64,000 nt of DNA from an uncultured bacterium (lineage in GTDB: Bacteria > Verrucomicrobiota > Lentisphaeria > Victivallales > UBA1829): contig CACZEK010000001.1 in assembly GCA_902780135.1 (NCBI GenBank), positions 230,841 through 294,840 on the forward strand, written 5' to 3'. The notes below the pieces were generated by a model, which was given only the letters and a program-made list of their open reading frames with translations, did no database searches and was not told the DNA's origin. Position 1 is the first letter of the stretch; each line of letters starts with the position of its first letter. The translations under genes and the position numbers were made by a program. Below are positions 43,501-52,770 of this stretch, piece by piece.

Positions 43501-46049
43501 TTCTTCTCCTTTGCCTTCTTCTTCTGCGACTCTTTCTTGTCGTCGTCATCGTCGTCGTCATCGTCATCGTCGTCGTCATCGTCGGCGTCGTCGGCATCGT
43601 TGTCGGCGTCGGCGGCGTCGTCATCGGACGCCTGGGCGGACGGCGGCGCCGCGGTAACGTGGTCCGACCACGGCTGTTTCAGGAAGGCGTCGCCGGGGAT
43701 CCCGAGCGTCAGCATCTTCTTTTCGTTTTCCAGCCGCTGTTCCGGCGTCGTGTCCAGGCTCTGTTCGTTCAGCGAAGCAAGTTTCGCGCGCAGCTTCTTC
43801 AGCGACGCGGCGACGTCGTTTCCAAGTTCTTCCGGCTTGAAATCCGTCCAGTTTTCGGGGGCGAGGCACAGCGCGACGCCGCCCGCGATGATGCCGTCGC
43901 GGAAATCGGAATTCTCCTGATAGCATTCGTACATCCGGTCGATCAGCGTGTCGCGTTTCGCGAGGATCGTTTTCGCGATCTTGATATGGTCCGCGAGGAC
44001 GCTCTTGCCGCCGTTCTCCGCCACGAGGCGCTTCATGACCTTGCGGAGCGCCGACTTCTCAAGCGGATCGCAGAAGAGCAGGAAGGTCTCCAGGTGGCTG
44101 AATATCTCCTTGGCGCGGAAGACGTCCGGCTTGAACCGGTCCTCGAACACCGTGGTGTCGAAATCCCCGCCGATGGACCGGAGGTAATCCCAGAAGGCAT
44201 AGACGCCGAGCACGCGGTCATACTCGCTGCGGGCGGTCTTCTCCGTGTAGGTGGGCTGCGGCAGCTTCAGGCAGTCGCAGGTCAGGATCTTTTCCTCCCA
44301 GATCTCCTGGTCGAAGACCACGGCGAGCAGAGGCGATTTCTGGCCGGGTCCGAATCCGTTGTCCTTGAAGAACGTCTGGAAATTCAGGAGCTGGATGGCG
44401 ATCTGCTTCAGCCGCTGGTTGTCCTGTTCGAGCTCCAGGCGGCAGATGGAAAGGTTCGGCGAGAGGATGCAGTCTTCCGCCGAGGGAAGATGCAGGTCGT
44501 CCTTGATGCTCTTGAACTCGAACTGCGCCGCGGCAAGACAGTTCTCCGCCAGCAGGGTCCGGCTTTCCTGAAGCTCGCGCAGGACGGCAAGCAGTTTCCG
44601 GCACAGGACTTCCACGCTCTGCGCGCAGGGCCTTCCGTCCTTCCTGCGCTGTTCGATCCGGTCCGAAGCCTTGGCGCGTATCTTCTCCAGGCTGGCGATC
44701 GTCTGCTCCAGCTTGTCCGCCTCCGTGCAGCCGGAAACGACGGACTGGATCTCCCCGTTCTCCGAGATCTGGAAATCCATTTCCCCGAGCAGGTCCGTGG
44801 CTTCCGTCTGGATCGCCGTCTGGTACGGCTGCGGGTTCTTCCGGCAGGCTTCCAGGGCGTCTTTCAGCCTGGTACGGTTTTCGCTGATATAGGCGATGTC
44901 CTCGTCGGCATGGCTGATGTGGTCCTCGATGCCGAGGAGCGTGGACAGCAGCATGTGCGTCTCCTGCGCCTTTTTCATCTCAACGGCGGCCGTGGAGACG
45001 TTCCACTGCCAGCGTTCGCGGTCGGCGGAGGTGATCAGCCCGAACAGGTCGTTCGCCTCGTACAGGTCCCCCGTGCCGGGATTCCCGCTCAGAAGCGACT
45101 GGATCTTCGCCCACGATTCGGACGTCTCCTGCCAGACGGCGAGCTTGCGGACCAGGTCAAGCCTCTGCGAGGCGTCCGATTCCGCGCCGCGCGCCGTCGT
45201 GGCGCTCACGAGCAGGTCCTTCGCCGCCTGGAAATCCCCGGCCGCGGCGCGTTTTTCCGCCGAGAGGCGGATGCTCTTCGCGGAGGGGGAGATGACCTGG
45301 AACGCGAAATACCCGCCCAGCACGATCGCCAGCGTCGCGGCGACCACGCCGATCTTCAGGAAGAGATGCGAGCGGACATGGACCACGGTCTTGTCCCAGA
45401 ACCGGAAGTCCAGGTACGCGATGGAAATGACGTCGCCGTCCTTCAGCATGCGTCCGGTCTGGGCGTTCTCCTCGTTCAGCGGCGTGCCGTTGACCTTCGT
45501 GCCGTTCCGGCTGCCCATGTCCTTGACCCAGCAGGTGTCGTCGGAGTGGTTCTCGACGACCGCGTGCAGCTTGGAGACCAGGCTGTCGTTCAGGACGATG
45601 TGGCATTCCGGGGCCGCGCCGATCTTGATGTGGTCGTCCTTCAGGATATAGATCTTCCCGCGGTTCTGCCCCGTGAGCTGCTCCAGCTTGTGGTACTTTT
45701 CCTGGGAGACGTTCTTTTTCTGGCTGCGGACGTCATGCTCGACCGTGAGCTTGCAGTCCCCGATGCCGTACACGTCTCCGGCCGCGATCTTCCGTTTCTG
45801 GATCCTGGCGCCCATGAAATAGACGCCGTTGCGGCTCTTCAGGTCTTCGATCATGACCTTCTTCCCGCTCAGGAAAAGGCGCGCGTGGACGCCGCTCGCG
45901 CTGCGGTCCTCGCCGGGGATCCGCCAGACGCACCGCTCGCTCCGTCCGATGGTGATCTCGGATTTCAGGTCGACGGTGCTGATCTCGTGAACGATCTTCC
46001 CGTTGAACTCAAGCTGGACGATCAAAGGCGACTGTTTGATGAGGTTCAT
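43497..46049 (-). CDS. membrane protein with two FHA domains and a poly-Asp C-terminus
   Basis: This 850-residue protein has an FHA domain at about 20-100 (TIGRSERC, SRNGVYF), a second at about 120-220 (KIGAAPEC, SKLH, SRNGTKVNG), one membrane helix near 235-255 and a long helical, coiled-coil-like region up to 800. The tail is strongly acidic and then Lys-rich. FHA domains bind phospho-Thr; the second lacks the usual Arg of the GR motif, so its binding may be altered. ATG at 46049 has AAGGA at 6 nt and overlaps the upstream stop. Position inside the Tad operon links it to pilus control. Confidence 0.88.
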   Translation of the reverse strand: MNLIKQSPLIVQLEFNGKIVHEISTVDLKSEITIGRSERCVWRIPGEDRSASGVHARLFLSGKKVMIEDLKSRNGVYFMGARIQKRKIAAGDVYGIGDCKLTVEHDVRSQKKNVSQEKYHKLEQLTGQNRGKIYILKDDHIKIGAAPECHIVLNDSLVSKLHAVVENHSDDTCWVKDMGSRNGTKVNGTPLNEENAQTGRMLKDGDVISIAYLDFRFWDKTVVHVRSHLFLKIGVVAATLAIVLGGYFAFQVISPSAKSIRLSAEKRAAAGDFQAAKDLLVSATTARGAESDASQRLDLVRKLAVWQETSESWAKIQSLLSGNPGTGDLYEANDLFGLITSADRERWQWNVSTAAVEMKKAQETHMLLSTLLGIEDHISHADEDIAYISENRTRLKDALEACRKNPQPYQTAIQTEATDLLGEMDFQISENGEIQSVVSGCTEADKLEQTIASLEKIRAKASDRIEQRRKDGRPCAQSVEVLCRKLLAVLRELQESRTLLAENCLAAAQFEFKSIKDDLHLPSAEDCILSPNLSICRLELEQDNQRLKQIAIQLLNFQTFFKDNGFGPGQKSPLLAVVFDQEIWEEKILTCDCLKLPQPTYTEKTARSEYDRVLGVYAFWDYLRSIGGDFDTTVFEDRFKPDVFRAKEIFSHLETFLLFCDPLEKSALRKVMKRLVAENGGKSVLADHIKIAKTILAKRDTLIDRMYECYQENSDFRDGIIAGGVALCLAPENWTDFKPEELGNDVAASLKKLRAKLASLNEQSLDTTPEQRLENEKKMLTLGIPGDAFLKQPWSDHVTAAPPSAQASDDDAADADNDADDADDDDDDDDDDDDDDDKKESQKKKAKEKK
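43530..43625 (-). repeat. GAC/GAT trinucleotide repeat coding for a poly-Asp tract
   Basis: A run of GAT/GAC codons, read on the minus strand, encodes about 15 consecutive Asp after an Asp/Ala-rich lead-in, followed by a Lys-rich end. Such repeats change length by replication slippage in steps of three bases. Confidence 0.85.
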
Positions 46050-47734
46050 TTCCAATCCTTGCGCTTGATGAGGTCATATCTGAAATCGGAATACTGGAAT
46101 TCGGACGAGAAAACGGACTCTCCCATCGCCTGAATGGAATTCATGGTCGCCTTGTCTTCGTTCTGGAACGCGTACTGCCAGGCGAGGCGCTGCGTGTTGT
46201 ACCAGGTCGTCTGGAGACGGCGCAGGCGCGCCAGCATGTTCTTGGCGTCCGCGACCTGTTCCGGGTCCGGGTTCTCCGACTTGGCGGACTTGATCAGCGC
46301 GCTGAGGAGGAGATAATGGATCCTGCCCCAGTACACGGGGGCCTCGCGCTCCATGAAGCTGGAGGCTTCCCGCAGGTCTTCCGCGACGGTCGTCTCCTTG
46401 CGGTAGGAGGACGCGCCTTCCCAGTGCTCCTCCGTCTTCTGGTACGCGTAGATGACCATTCCGGTGGCCTGGGCGCGCATGAACGGCTCCGAGCGCCACT
46501 GGTCGCCGAGTTCGACCTCGATCATGACCGTGTGGACGTTGTCCTCGTTGCGCAGGAAGAGCGCATAGCCCCAGAAATCGTCGTTTTCCACGCGCCGGGT
46601 GTAGGAGATGTACGTCATCGGCACGCCCGCGCCCTTGGTCGTGTTCAGGAACATCGTCGTCCGGTCGCCGGCGAACGTCAGCGTCACTTCCTGCTCCAGC
46701 ATGGACTCCATCCATTTCTCGAACGCCTGCTGGTGGTCCTGCTCCAGCGTCGCGGGGTCCTTCACGCTTTTCGCGATGATGTGAAGCCGGACGTCCCGCA
46801 GCTTGCCGATCTTCGTGTTGATCTCGACGTTGGAGTCGTCCCCCGTGATCGTGCAGCCCGGCACGTTGGGATAGACGATCGCCAGGTACGGCGCGACCTG
46901 GCGGTACTCGTTGAGGAAATTGCCGCCGGAATCCGCGGGCCAGGTCACGAACTCCTCCGCGGACGGTTTCAGGTAGAAGTAGAGGAAGACCGCAATGGCG
47001 AAGAACAGGAACAGCGGAAGCGCGATCAGGATGACCTTCTTGCGCTGTTTCGTCCGCAGGGACTTCTTGATCTTGTCCATTTCGTCGTCGGACGCGACGC
47101 GGGTCTGGAACGCGACCGTCTCTTCGGACACGGCGCTTCCCGCCCCGATCGTGCTGTTGCCGCCGGACTGGAGGATGGTGTTGCCCGCCATGACGCCGGC
47201 GATGGTGCCGGCGATGGTGCCGGACATGGTCTTTGCGGCGGCGTCGGCGGGCGCGGGGGCGGGAGCCTGAACGGGCGCCTTCCCCACGACCGTGGCGAAA
47301 TCGTCAGCGCTTCGAGCCGTCGTTTTCTCCGCGTCGTCGCCGGAGTCCGCCTTCCAGCCCGGAGTCGGGAGCGCGGTCTTCTCGTCGTCGTCCGACGGGA
47401 TCTGCGTCTTCATTTCGCCGCCGTCGTCCGCCGGCTCGATCACGAAAACGGTGGCGCTGCCCATCTGGACCGTGCTGCCGGGCGAAAGCTTCAGCATGTC
47501 TCCGATCGAGGCGTTTTTCCCGTTGACGACGGTCGTCCTGGAACTGAGCACCTCCACGGAGATGTTCCCGACCTTGTCCGTCCGGATGATGAGGTGCTTG
47601 CCCGAGACGTCCGGCGCAGACAGGCGGATCGTGTTGGAATGAGACCGGCCGAGGGAAACGACCTGTTCAGGAAGAAGCGGATACTGTTCCCCCCGGTTGT
47701 CTCCCCCGGTAAAGCTGATTCGTAATTGCGTCAT
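46046..47734 (-). CDS. membrane protein with N-terminal FHA domain
   Basis: The protein of 562 residues has one FHA domain (about 15-100: SLGRSHSN, SGKH, NGKNA), a Thr/Ser/Asp-rich linker (EKTALPT, EKTTARS, and a Gly/Thr-rich MSGTIAGTIAG stretch), a membrane helix at about 235-258 and an extracytoplasmic domain of about 300 residues. The cytoplasmic FHA with an outside domain suggests a transmembrane coupling role. It overlaps tadC at its start (ATGA) and the next FHA gene at its end (ATGA). I do not recognise the outer domain. Confidence 0.87.
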   Translation of the reverse strand: MTQLRISFTGGDNRGEQYPLLPEQVVSLGRSHSNTIRLSAPDVSGKHLIIRTDKVGNISVEVLSSRTTVVNGKNASIGDMLKLSPGSTVQMGSATVFVIEPADDGGEMKTQIPSDDDEKTALPTPGWKADSGDDAEKTTARSADDFATVVGKAPVQAPAPAPADAAAKTMSGTIAGTIAGVMAGNTILQSGGNSTIGAGSAVSEETVAFQTRVASDDEMDKIKKSLRTKQRKKVILIALPLFLFFAIAVFLYFYLKPSAEEFVTWPADSGGNFLNEYRQVAPYLAIVYPNVPGCTITGDDSNVEINTKIGKLRDVRLHIIAKSVKDPATLEQDHQQAFEKWMESMLEQEVTLTFAGDRTTMFLNTTKGAGVPMTYISYTRRVENDDFWGYALFLRNEDNVHTVMIEVELGDQWRSEPFMRAQATGMVIYAYQKTEEHWEGASSYRKETTVAEDLREASSFMEREAPVYWGRIHYLLLSALIKSAKSENPDPEQVADAKNMLARLRRLQTTWYNTQRLAWQYAFQNEDKATMNSIQAMGESVFSSEFQYSDFRYDLIKRKDWK

Positions 47735-48639
47735 TGAAAGACTCCTCCAAGACCGCTGCTGAAGACTTTCAACAGAACGGGCGTGCCAATGATGATAAAC
47801 ATAGCGGGCATGATGAAGACCGCAATCGGGAAGATCATGGCGGAAACGGCTCGCGCCGCCTTGCGTTCCGCGGCGTTGAAACGGACCCGCCGCATCTCTT
47901 CCGCCTGGATCTTCATGGTTTCAACGATGGATGCGCCGACCTCCATGCCGTGGATCACGGCGGAGGTGAACGCCCCGAACGCGTCGTGCTGCACCCGCTT
48001 GTTCATGTCCTCCAGCGCCTCGATCCTGGTCTTGCCGAGCTCCAGCTGCCGGAGCAGGATGCCGAACTCGAGCGCGAGCGGGTTCTCGGCGGTTTCGGTG
48101 GCGACATAATAGCGGACGGCGGCGGTGAAATCGATGCCGGACCGCATCGCGGATCCGATCAGGTCGATCGCAAACGGCAGGGACTTCATGATCTGGTTCT
48201 GGCGCTTGTCCGCCGCGCTCAGGATCGTCGTCGACGGCATGATGAACCCGACGAAGCCGAAAATGACGGCGACGAACAGAAGCGCGATGCCGTTCATCGT
48301 GATCGTCATGGAGAACAGGACGCCCGCGACGGAGCAGATCATGCAGAACAGGACCTCCGCCGCGAAGATGTAGGTGGTGTCCATCTTGATGTTCGCCACG
48401 GTCAGCGCATCCTGGAATTTCCGCTTGCGGGCGGGCTGCATGTCTTCGCAGAAGACGCCGATCGATTCCGTGAAATACCCGATGAGCGCCCAGGTCATCC
48501 TGTACAGCGGCGGGATGTTGCAGAGCTTGAAGTCGACCGAACGCTTTTCCGGCTTGTTGATGAAAAACGCCAGGAAGAGGTACGGGACGAAAACGACCAG
48601 GAAGACGATCACATAGATCAGAAAATTGTTCTGCTGCAT
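47731..48639 (-). CDS. tadC: Tad pilus inner-membrane platform protein TadC
   Basis: This 302-residue T2SF/GspF-like protein has membrane helices near the N-terminus, around 115-150 and at the C-terminus, with a cytoplasmic GspF domain (SGIDFTAAVRYY, then LELGKTRIEALEDM). It pairs with TadB to anchor the TadA ATPase. I chose the ATG at 48639 (GAGG 7 nt upstream); an in-frame GTG at 48645 would overlap the tadB stop. Confidence 0.9.
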   Translation of the reverse strand: MQQNNFLIYVIVFLVVFVPYLFLAFFINKPEKRSVDFKLCNIPPLYRMTWALIGYFTESIGVFCEDMQPARKRKFQDALTVANIKMDTTYIFAAEVLFCMICSVAGVLFSMTITMNGIALLFVAVIFGFVGFIMPSTTILSAADKRQNQIMKSLPFAIDLIGSAMRSGIDFTAAVRYYVATETAENPLALEFGILLRQLELGKTRIEALEDMNKRVQHDAFGAFTSAVIHGMEVGASIVETMKIQAEEMRRVRFNAAERKAARAVSAMIFPIAVFIMPAMFIIIGTPVLLKVFSSGLGGVFQ

Positions 48640-48641
48640 GG

Positions 48642-49502
48642 TCACACCTCGATCGTCGTGATTTTAACAAGGATGTAGTACCCGGTCAGGACCAGGAGCG
48701 TGGCGACGCCGACGGCGAGCCAGCCCCATGCCGTGGTGACCAGCGGCTTCATCAGTTCCGGGTCGATGACGTAGAGCAGGATGAACGCCGCGACCGGCGC
48801 CATGGAGATGGAAAACGCCTCGAACCTGCCTTGCGCGGTCATGTTCTTCAGGCGTTCCTGGAAATCCGTGCGCGCCCGGATCGTCGTCACCATTTCCTCC
48901 AGCACTTCCACGAGGCTGCCGCCGGACTTCGTCGTCAGCGTGATCGTCGTGACCAGCAGATGCAGGTCCTCGCAGGGCATGCGGTTGTACATGCGCTCGA
49001 ACGCCTCCGGCAGGTCGATGCCGAGCCGGTATTCGCGCAGAAGCGTCGCCAGCTCCTCCTGCATCGGGCCGCCGATGCGCTTCGCGACGGACTCGATGGA
49101 CTGCCCCAGCGCCAGGCCGGACCGCATGCCGTTGGACAGCCCCATCGTGAAGTCCAGGATCTTGCTTTCGAACGCCAGCTTGCGGTTCAGCATCTTCTTC
49201 AGGAAATACCAGTAGACGGCGTAATAGGCGAGGATGCCGAACGCGCAGGAGACCGGGACCGCGATCTTCATCTGCTCCACGCCGAACGCGAGCTGAAGGA
49301 TGAACATGACGCATCCCATGATCAGCGCGGCGAAGATACGGCCCATGAGCAGTTTTTCCGACGCGATGAAGCGGCGCAGCGCCTCGTATTTTTTGTTGGA
49401 GTTCAGTTCCAGCTTTTCCAGCAGATACTTCGTGACCATCCGGATCATGATGAAGCAGAACAATCCGGTCGAAACAAAGATCAGAATGTAGTTGAACGTC
49501 AT
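48642..49502 (-). CDS. tadB: Tad pilus inner-membrane platform protein TadB
   Basis: The 286-residue protein has the T2SF domain with GLSNGMRSGLALGQSIE and LATLLREYRLGIDLPEAFERM, plus a long hydrophobic C-terminus. TadB and TadC are the paired GspF-like proteins of Tad systems. The ATG at 49502 has GAGG at 6 nt; longer reading from a TTG at 49514 would overlap tadA. Confidence 0.91.
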   Translation of the reverse strand: MTFNYILIFVSTGLFCFIMIRMVTKYLLEKLELNSNKKYEALRRFIASEKLLMGRIFAALIMGCVMFILQLAFGVEQMKIAVPVSCAFGILAYYAVYWYFLKKMLNRKLAFESKILDFTMGLSNGMRSGLALGQSIESVAKRIGGPMQEELATLLREYRLGIDLPEAFERMYNRMPCEDLHLLVTTITLTTKSGGSLVEVLEEMVTTIRARTDFQERLKNMTAQGRFEAFSISMAPVAAFILLYVIDPELMKPLVTTAWGWLAVGVATLLVLTGYYILVKITTIEV

Positions 49503-49510
49503 AGGCAACC

Positions 49511-51217
49511 TCAAACTTTCGGGACGAACACGGACATGTCGAGATTCAGGCGTCCGCTCCGGCGCATTTCATCGATGAACTGCGGGATGTTGCCGGTGGC
49601 GGTGTGGTATCCCTGCACGCGCCCCTTCTCGTCCAGTCCGGTCTGTTCAAATGTGAAGATGTCCTGCATCAGGATCTGATTCCCTTCGCGTCCGGTGATC
49701 TCCGTGATCTTGACCACCTTGCGGCTGCCGTCGACCATGCGCGTCTGCTGGACGATCAGGTCCAGCGCCGACGCGATCTGTTCGCGGATCGCCGAGGACG
49801 GCAGTTCGAAGCCCGCCATCATCACCATGTTTTCCAGTCGGGTGAGCGCGTCGCGCGGATTGTTCGCGTGGGCGGTGGTCAGGGACCCGTCGTGGCCGGT
49901 GTTCATCGCCTGCAGCATGTCCAGGGCTTCGGCGCCGCGGCATTCGCCGACGATGATCCGGTCGGGACGCATGCGGAGCGTATTGATGACGAGGTCGCGG
50001 ATCGTGATGCGGCCCTTTCCTTCGATGTTCGCGGGACGCGCCTCCAGGTTCACCAGGTTCGGGTGCGTCAGCTTCAGTTCCGCGGAGTCCTCCACGGTGA
50101 TGACGCGCTCGCCCTCCGGGATGAACTGGGACAGCACGTTCAGCAGGGTCGTCTTGCCCGAGCCGGTGCCGCCCGCCACCAGGATGTTCTTCCTGGCTTT
50201 CACGGCTTCCTCGAGGAAGATCGCCATTTCCCTCGTCATGGACCCGAAGGCGATCAGGTCGTCCGTCGTGAGCTTTTTGTCCGCGAACTTGCGGACCGTG
50301 ACCGACGCCCCGTGAAGCGCCAGCGGCGGAATGATCGCGTTCACGCGGGAACCGTCCGGCAGGCGGGCGTCGACCATGGGGCTTGCGTCGTCCACGTGGC
50401 GTCCGAGCGGCTCCACGATCCTCTGGATGATGGAGATCAGGTGCTGTTCGTTGAAGAACCGGACGCCGCTGTCGAAGAGCTTTCCGCCGCTTTCGACGAA
50501 CACGACGTTCGGGCCGTTGACCATAATTTCGGAGATCTTGGGAGAACGCAGCAGGGGCGACAGGGGGCCGAACCCGACGAGTTCGTCCATCAGCGCCTGG
50601 CGGAACAGGTCCATCGGGATCCGGGACGGGATCTCGTGGCGGCGTTCCTTCAGGGTGCGGTCCAGGCATGCCTCCAGCTTGGAGCGCATGTCCGCCTTGT
50701 TGATCTCCTTGAGCGCGCCTTCCGACAGGTTCAGCTTTTCCAGGATGTCCTCGTGGATGGAGCGCGTGAGCGACATCGTCTCGGGTTCGTACAGGACGGA
50801 CGCGTTGGCGAATTCCTTCTTGAAATCCTGCGACTGCTCCGGCGCTTTCTGCCGGACCGGAGGCGGCGGGGGCGGAGGAGACGCCTGCTGCTGCGCGGGA
50901 GCGGCGTTCGCCGCCGCGGCGCCCGCCGGAGCCAGGGAGATCGTGTATTCGTCGATCCTGACGACGTCTTCGTCGGCGATCACCATTTTCCCCTCGATCC
51001 TCTGCCCGTTCAGGAACGTGCCCGCCGTGCTGTTCAGGTCCTCGATCAGAAGCAGCCCGTTCATCGACTCAATGCGCGCATGCCGCCGGGAAACGCCGTT
51101 CCCCGGCAGCACGATGTCGCAGTCGGCGTGGCGGCCGACCAGCATGGAGAAATCTCCGTCCGGCAGGTCCTTAGTCAGGAAAGCCCGGTTATTGGAAAGG
51201 ATTTTGATCTGTTTCAT
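49511..51217 (-). CDS. tadA: TadA/CpaF secretion ATPase with fused N-terminal FHA domain
   Basis: This 568-residue hexameric traffic ATPase drives Flp pilus extension. The C-terminal three quarters is a complete CpaF ATPase with GGTGSGKTTL (Walker A, about 330), the Asp-box VEDSAEL, Walker B IIVGECRGAEAL (about 400) and the His box TTAHANNPRDAL. The N-terminal 85 residues are an FHA domain: MLVGRHADC, SRRHARIE, NSTAGTFLNG, with the Arg, Ser and Asn residues that bind phospho-Thr. A Gln/Pro-rich linker joins the two. The FHA thus couples the motor directly to Thr phosphorylation. ATG at 51217 preferred over GTG at 51220. Confidence 0.93.
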   Translation of the reverse strand: MKQIKILSNNRAFLTKDLPDGDFSMLVGRHADCDIVLPGNGVSRRHARIESMNGLLLIEDLNSTAGTFLNGQRIEGKMVIADEDVVRIDEYTISLAPAGAAAANAAPAQQQASPPPPPPPVRQKAPEQSQDFKKEFANASVLYEPETMSLTRSIHEDILEKLNLSEGALKEINKADMRSKLEACLDRTLKERRHEIPSRIPMDLFRQALMDELVGFGPLSPLLRSPKISEIMVNGPNVVFVESGGKLFDSGVRFFNEQHLISIIQRIVEPLGRHVDDASPMVDARLPDGSRVNAIIPPLALHGASVTVRKFADKKLTTDDLIAFGSMTREMAIFLEEAVKARKNILVAGGTGSGKTTLLNVLSQFIPEGERVITVEDSAELKLTHPNLVNLEARPANIEGKGRITIRDLVINTLRMRPDRIIVGECRGAEALDMLQAMNTGHDGSLTTAHANNPRDALTRLENMVMMAGFELPSSAIREQIASALDLIVQQTRMVDGSRKVVKITEITGREGNQILMQDIFTFEQTGLDEKGRVQGYHTATGNIPQFIDEMRRSGRLNLDMSVFVPKV

Positions 51218-51234
51218 CACGCGGGCCCCGGCTC

Positions 51235-52749
51235 TTACCAGTCAAACCAGTTCAGCCAGTTCAGCCAGCCGCTGTGCTTCTTTTCCTCTTCCTGGCGGAC
51301 CTTGTTGTCCTTCTGGGCGTCCTGGTAGGTGGAGGAGGTCTCCTGCTCGAGCGGGATGTCGATCTGCACGTCGGGGTTGAATTTCATGAGGCGGGGGCAG
51401 GCAAGGATCAGGAGCCTGGTCTCCGTGGTGGAGTTCTTGTCCTCCGCCACGAACCACTTCAGCACGGGGGTGTTTCTCAGGACGGGGAGCCCGGATTTTC
51501 CGGTGTCCTGGGCGATCTTCTTGGATCCGGCGACCACGATGGTCTTGTCGAGGTCGCAGAGCACGGTCTGCTTGCTGGTGTCTTCGGACAGCGTGTAGGA
51601 GTCGTCGCTGGACCCGAGGAGCGCGGAGTTGGTGAGGTCGAGCGTGAGCTTCGTCTGGGTGGGGGAGACCAGCCCGCCGGTCACCTTGATCTTAAGGCCG
51701 TACTGGATGTTCTGGAGGCTTCCGTTTTCCACGCCGTTGACCTTCACGTAGACGGTGCCGCCGGTGTGGAGCGAGCCGCCCTGCGGATCGTTGTTGGCGA
51801 AGCTCACATGGCCCGCGTGATAGGTGCGCGTGATGCCGTTCGAGGCAAGGAACCGGACGGTGGCGTCCATGTTGCCGTTGATCACGGCGGACCCGCTGCC
51901 TCTTCCGGCGACCAGGTCATAGAGCCCCTGCGTGGAGAAGCCGCCGAAGATGTTGGAATTGGAGCCTTCCTTCTGGGAGTCGGATTCCTGGATGCCGACG
52001 TACACGATGTCGACCACCAGCACGGTCTCGACGACGGAGAGGTTGACGATGCCCTGGATCTGCCCGCGGGCGGGATCCGCCTTCCCGTTCACGGCGAGCC
52101 AGGTCTGCGTGGCGAGGATCTGGTTGACTTTCTCCAGGTCCTTCTGGCTGTAGAGATCGCCCGTGAGGGTGATGGCGTCCGACGAGATCTTCATGGAGAG
52201 CTCGCCGACGGCGGGAAGCTTGTCCTGTTCGCAGAACACGAATCCGGCGTCGGTCAGCATCTTTTTCAGGTTCAGGACGGTCTCGGCGGAGGGCTTGAAC
52301 GTCGCGAAGTTCACGCATTTCCCGGAGTAGTTCGGCAGGACCTTCATCAGGAGAGCCCAGTGCTCGGGATTGGTGACGGTGCCGCGGATCACGATCTGGT
52401 CTTCGTTCGTCGAGATGTCAAGCTCGGTCAGCGTGTCCAGGTCGTTCCGGAGCTTACGCAGCGTCTGCGCCAGGTTGGACTTCACCGTGATCGTGTAGTT
52501 GTTGCTCATGCCGCCGCCGGAAACGAGGAGGTTGACCTCGCCGACCGCGGACGCCATGATGCGGATGTGGGACTCCGAGGCCTCGACCTTGATGATGTCC
52601 GTCTTGCTGGGGACCAGCTTGTAGCTTTCGATGACGAACGGGACCCGGATGCTCTTCGTCGTCCCGACGATCATGCTGATCTTTTCATCCTCGGCGAAAA
52701 GGGCGCAGAAGGAAAGGAGAAACGCCAGAACCAGTAATATTTTTTTCAT
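51235..52749 (-). CDS. Tad pilus outer-membrane secretin RcpA/CpaC
   Basis: The 504-residue protein has a signal peptide (about 1-19, LFA/E), an N-terminal periplasmic region with the RcpA-type pilus-secretin domain (about 25-100), BON/KH-like modules (about 110-230), and a C-terminal secretin domain (about 290-460). The end carries a conserved PVLRNTPVLKWF secretin signature. It forms the outer-membrane ring through which the Flp fibre passes. It follows cpaB by 21 bp. Confidence 0.9.
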   Translation of the reverse strand: MKKILLVLAFLLSFCALFAEDEKISMIVGTTKSIRVPFVIESYKLVPSKTDIIKVEASESHIRIMASAVGEVNLLVSGGGMSNNYTITVKSNLAQTLRKLRNDLDTLTELDISTNEDQIVIRGTVTNPEHWALLMKVLPNYSGKCVNFATFKPSAETVLNLKKMLTDAGFVFCEQDKLPAVGELSMKISSDAITLTGDLYSQKDLEKVNQILATQTWLAVNGKADPARGQIQGIVNLSVVETVLVVDIVYVGIQESDSQKEGSNSNIFGGFSTQGLYDLVAGRGSGSAVINGNMDATVRFLASNGITRTYHAGHVSFANNDPQGGSLHTGGTVYVKVNGVENGSLQNIQYGLKIKVTGGLVSPTQTKLTLDLTNSALLGSSDDSYTLSEDTSKQTVLCDLDKTIVVAGSKKIAQDTGKSGLPVLRNTPVLKWFVAEDKNSTTETRLLILACPRLMKFNPDVQIDIPLEQETSSTYQDAQKDNKVRQEEEKKHSGWLNWLNWFDW

Positions 52750-52770
52750 GTTGCACCTGTGAATATGGGA

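Noticed and set aside
42854..43624. Longer pilin reading frame from 43624
   Set aside because: The extra N-terminus is antisense of the poly-Asp repeat and the upstream pilin; AAGGAG and the Flp leader support the ATG at 43210.
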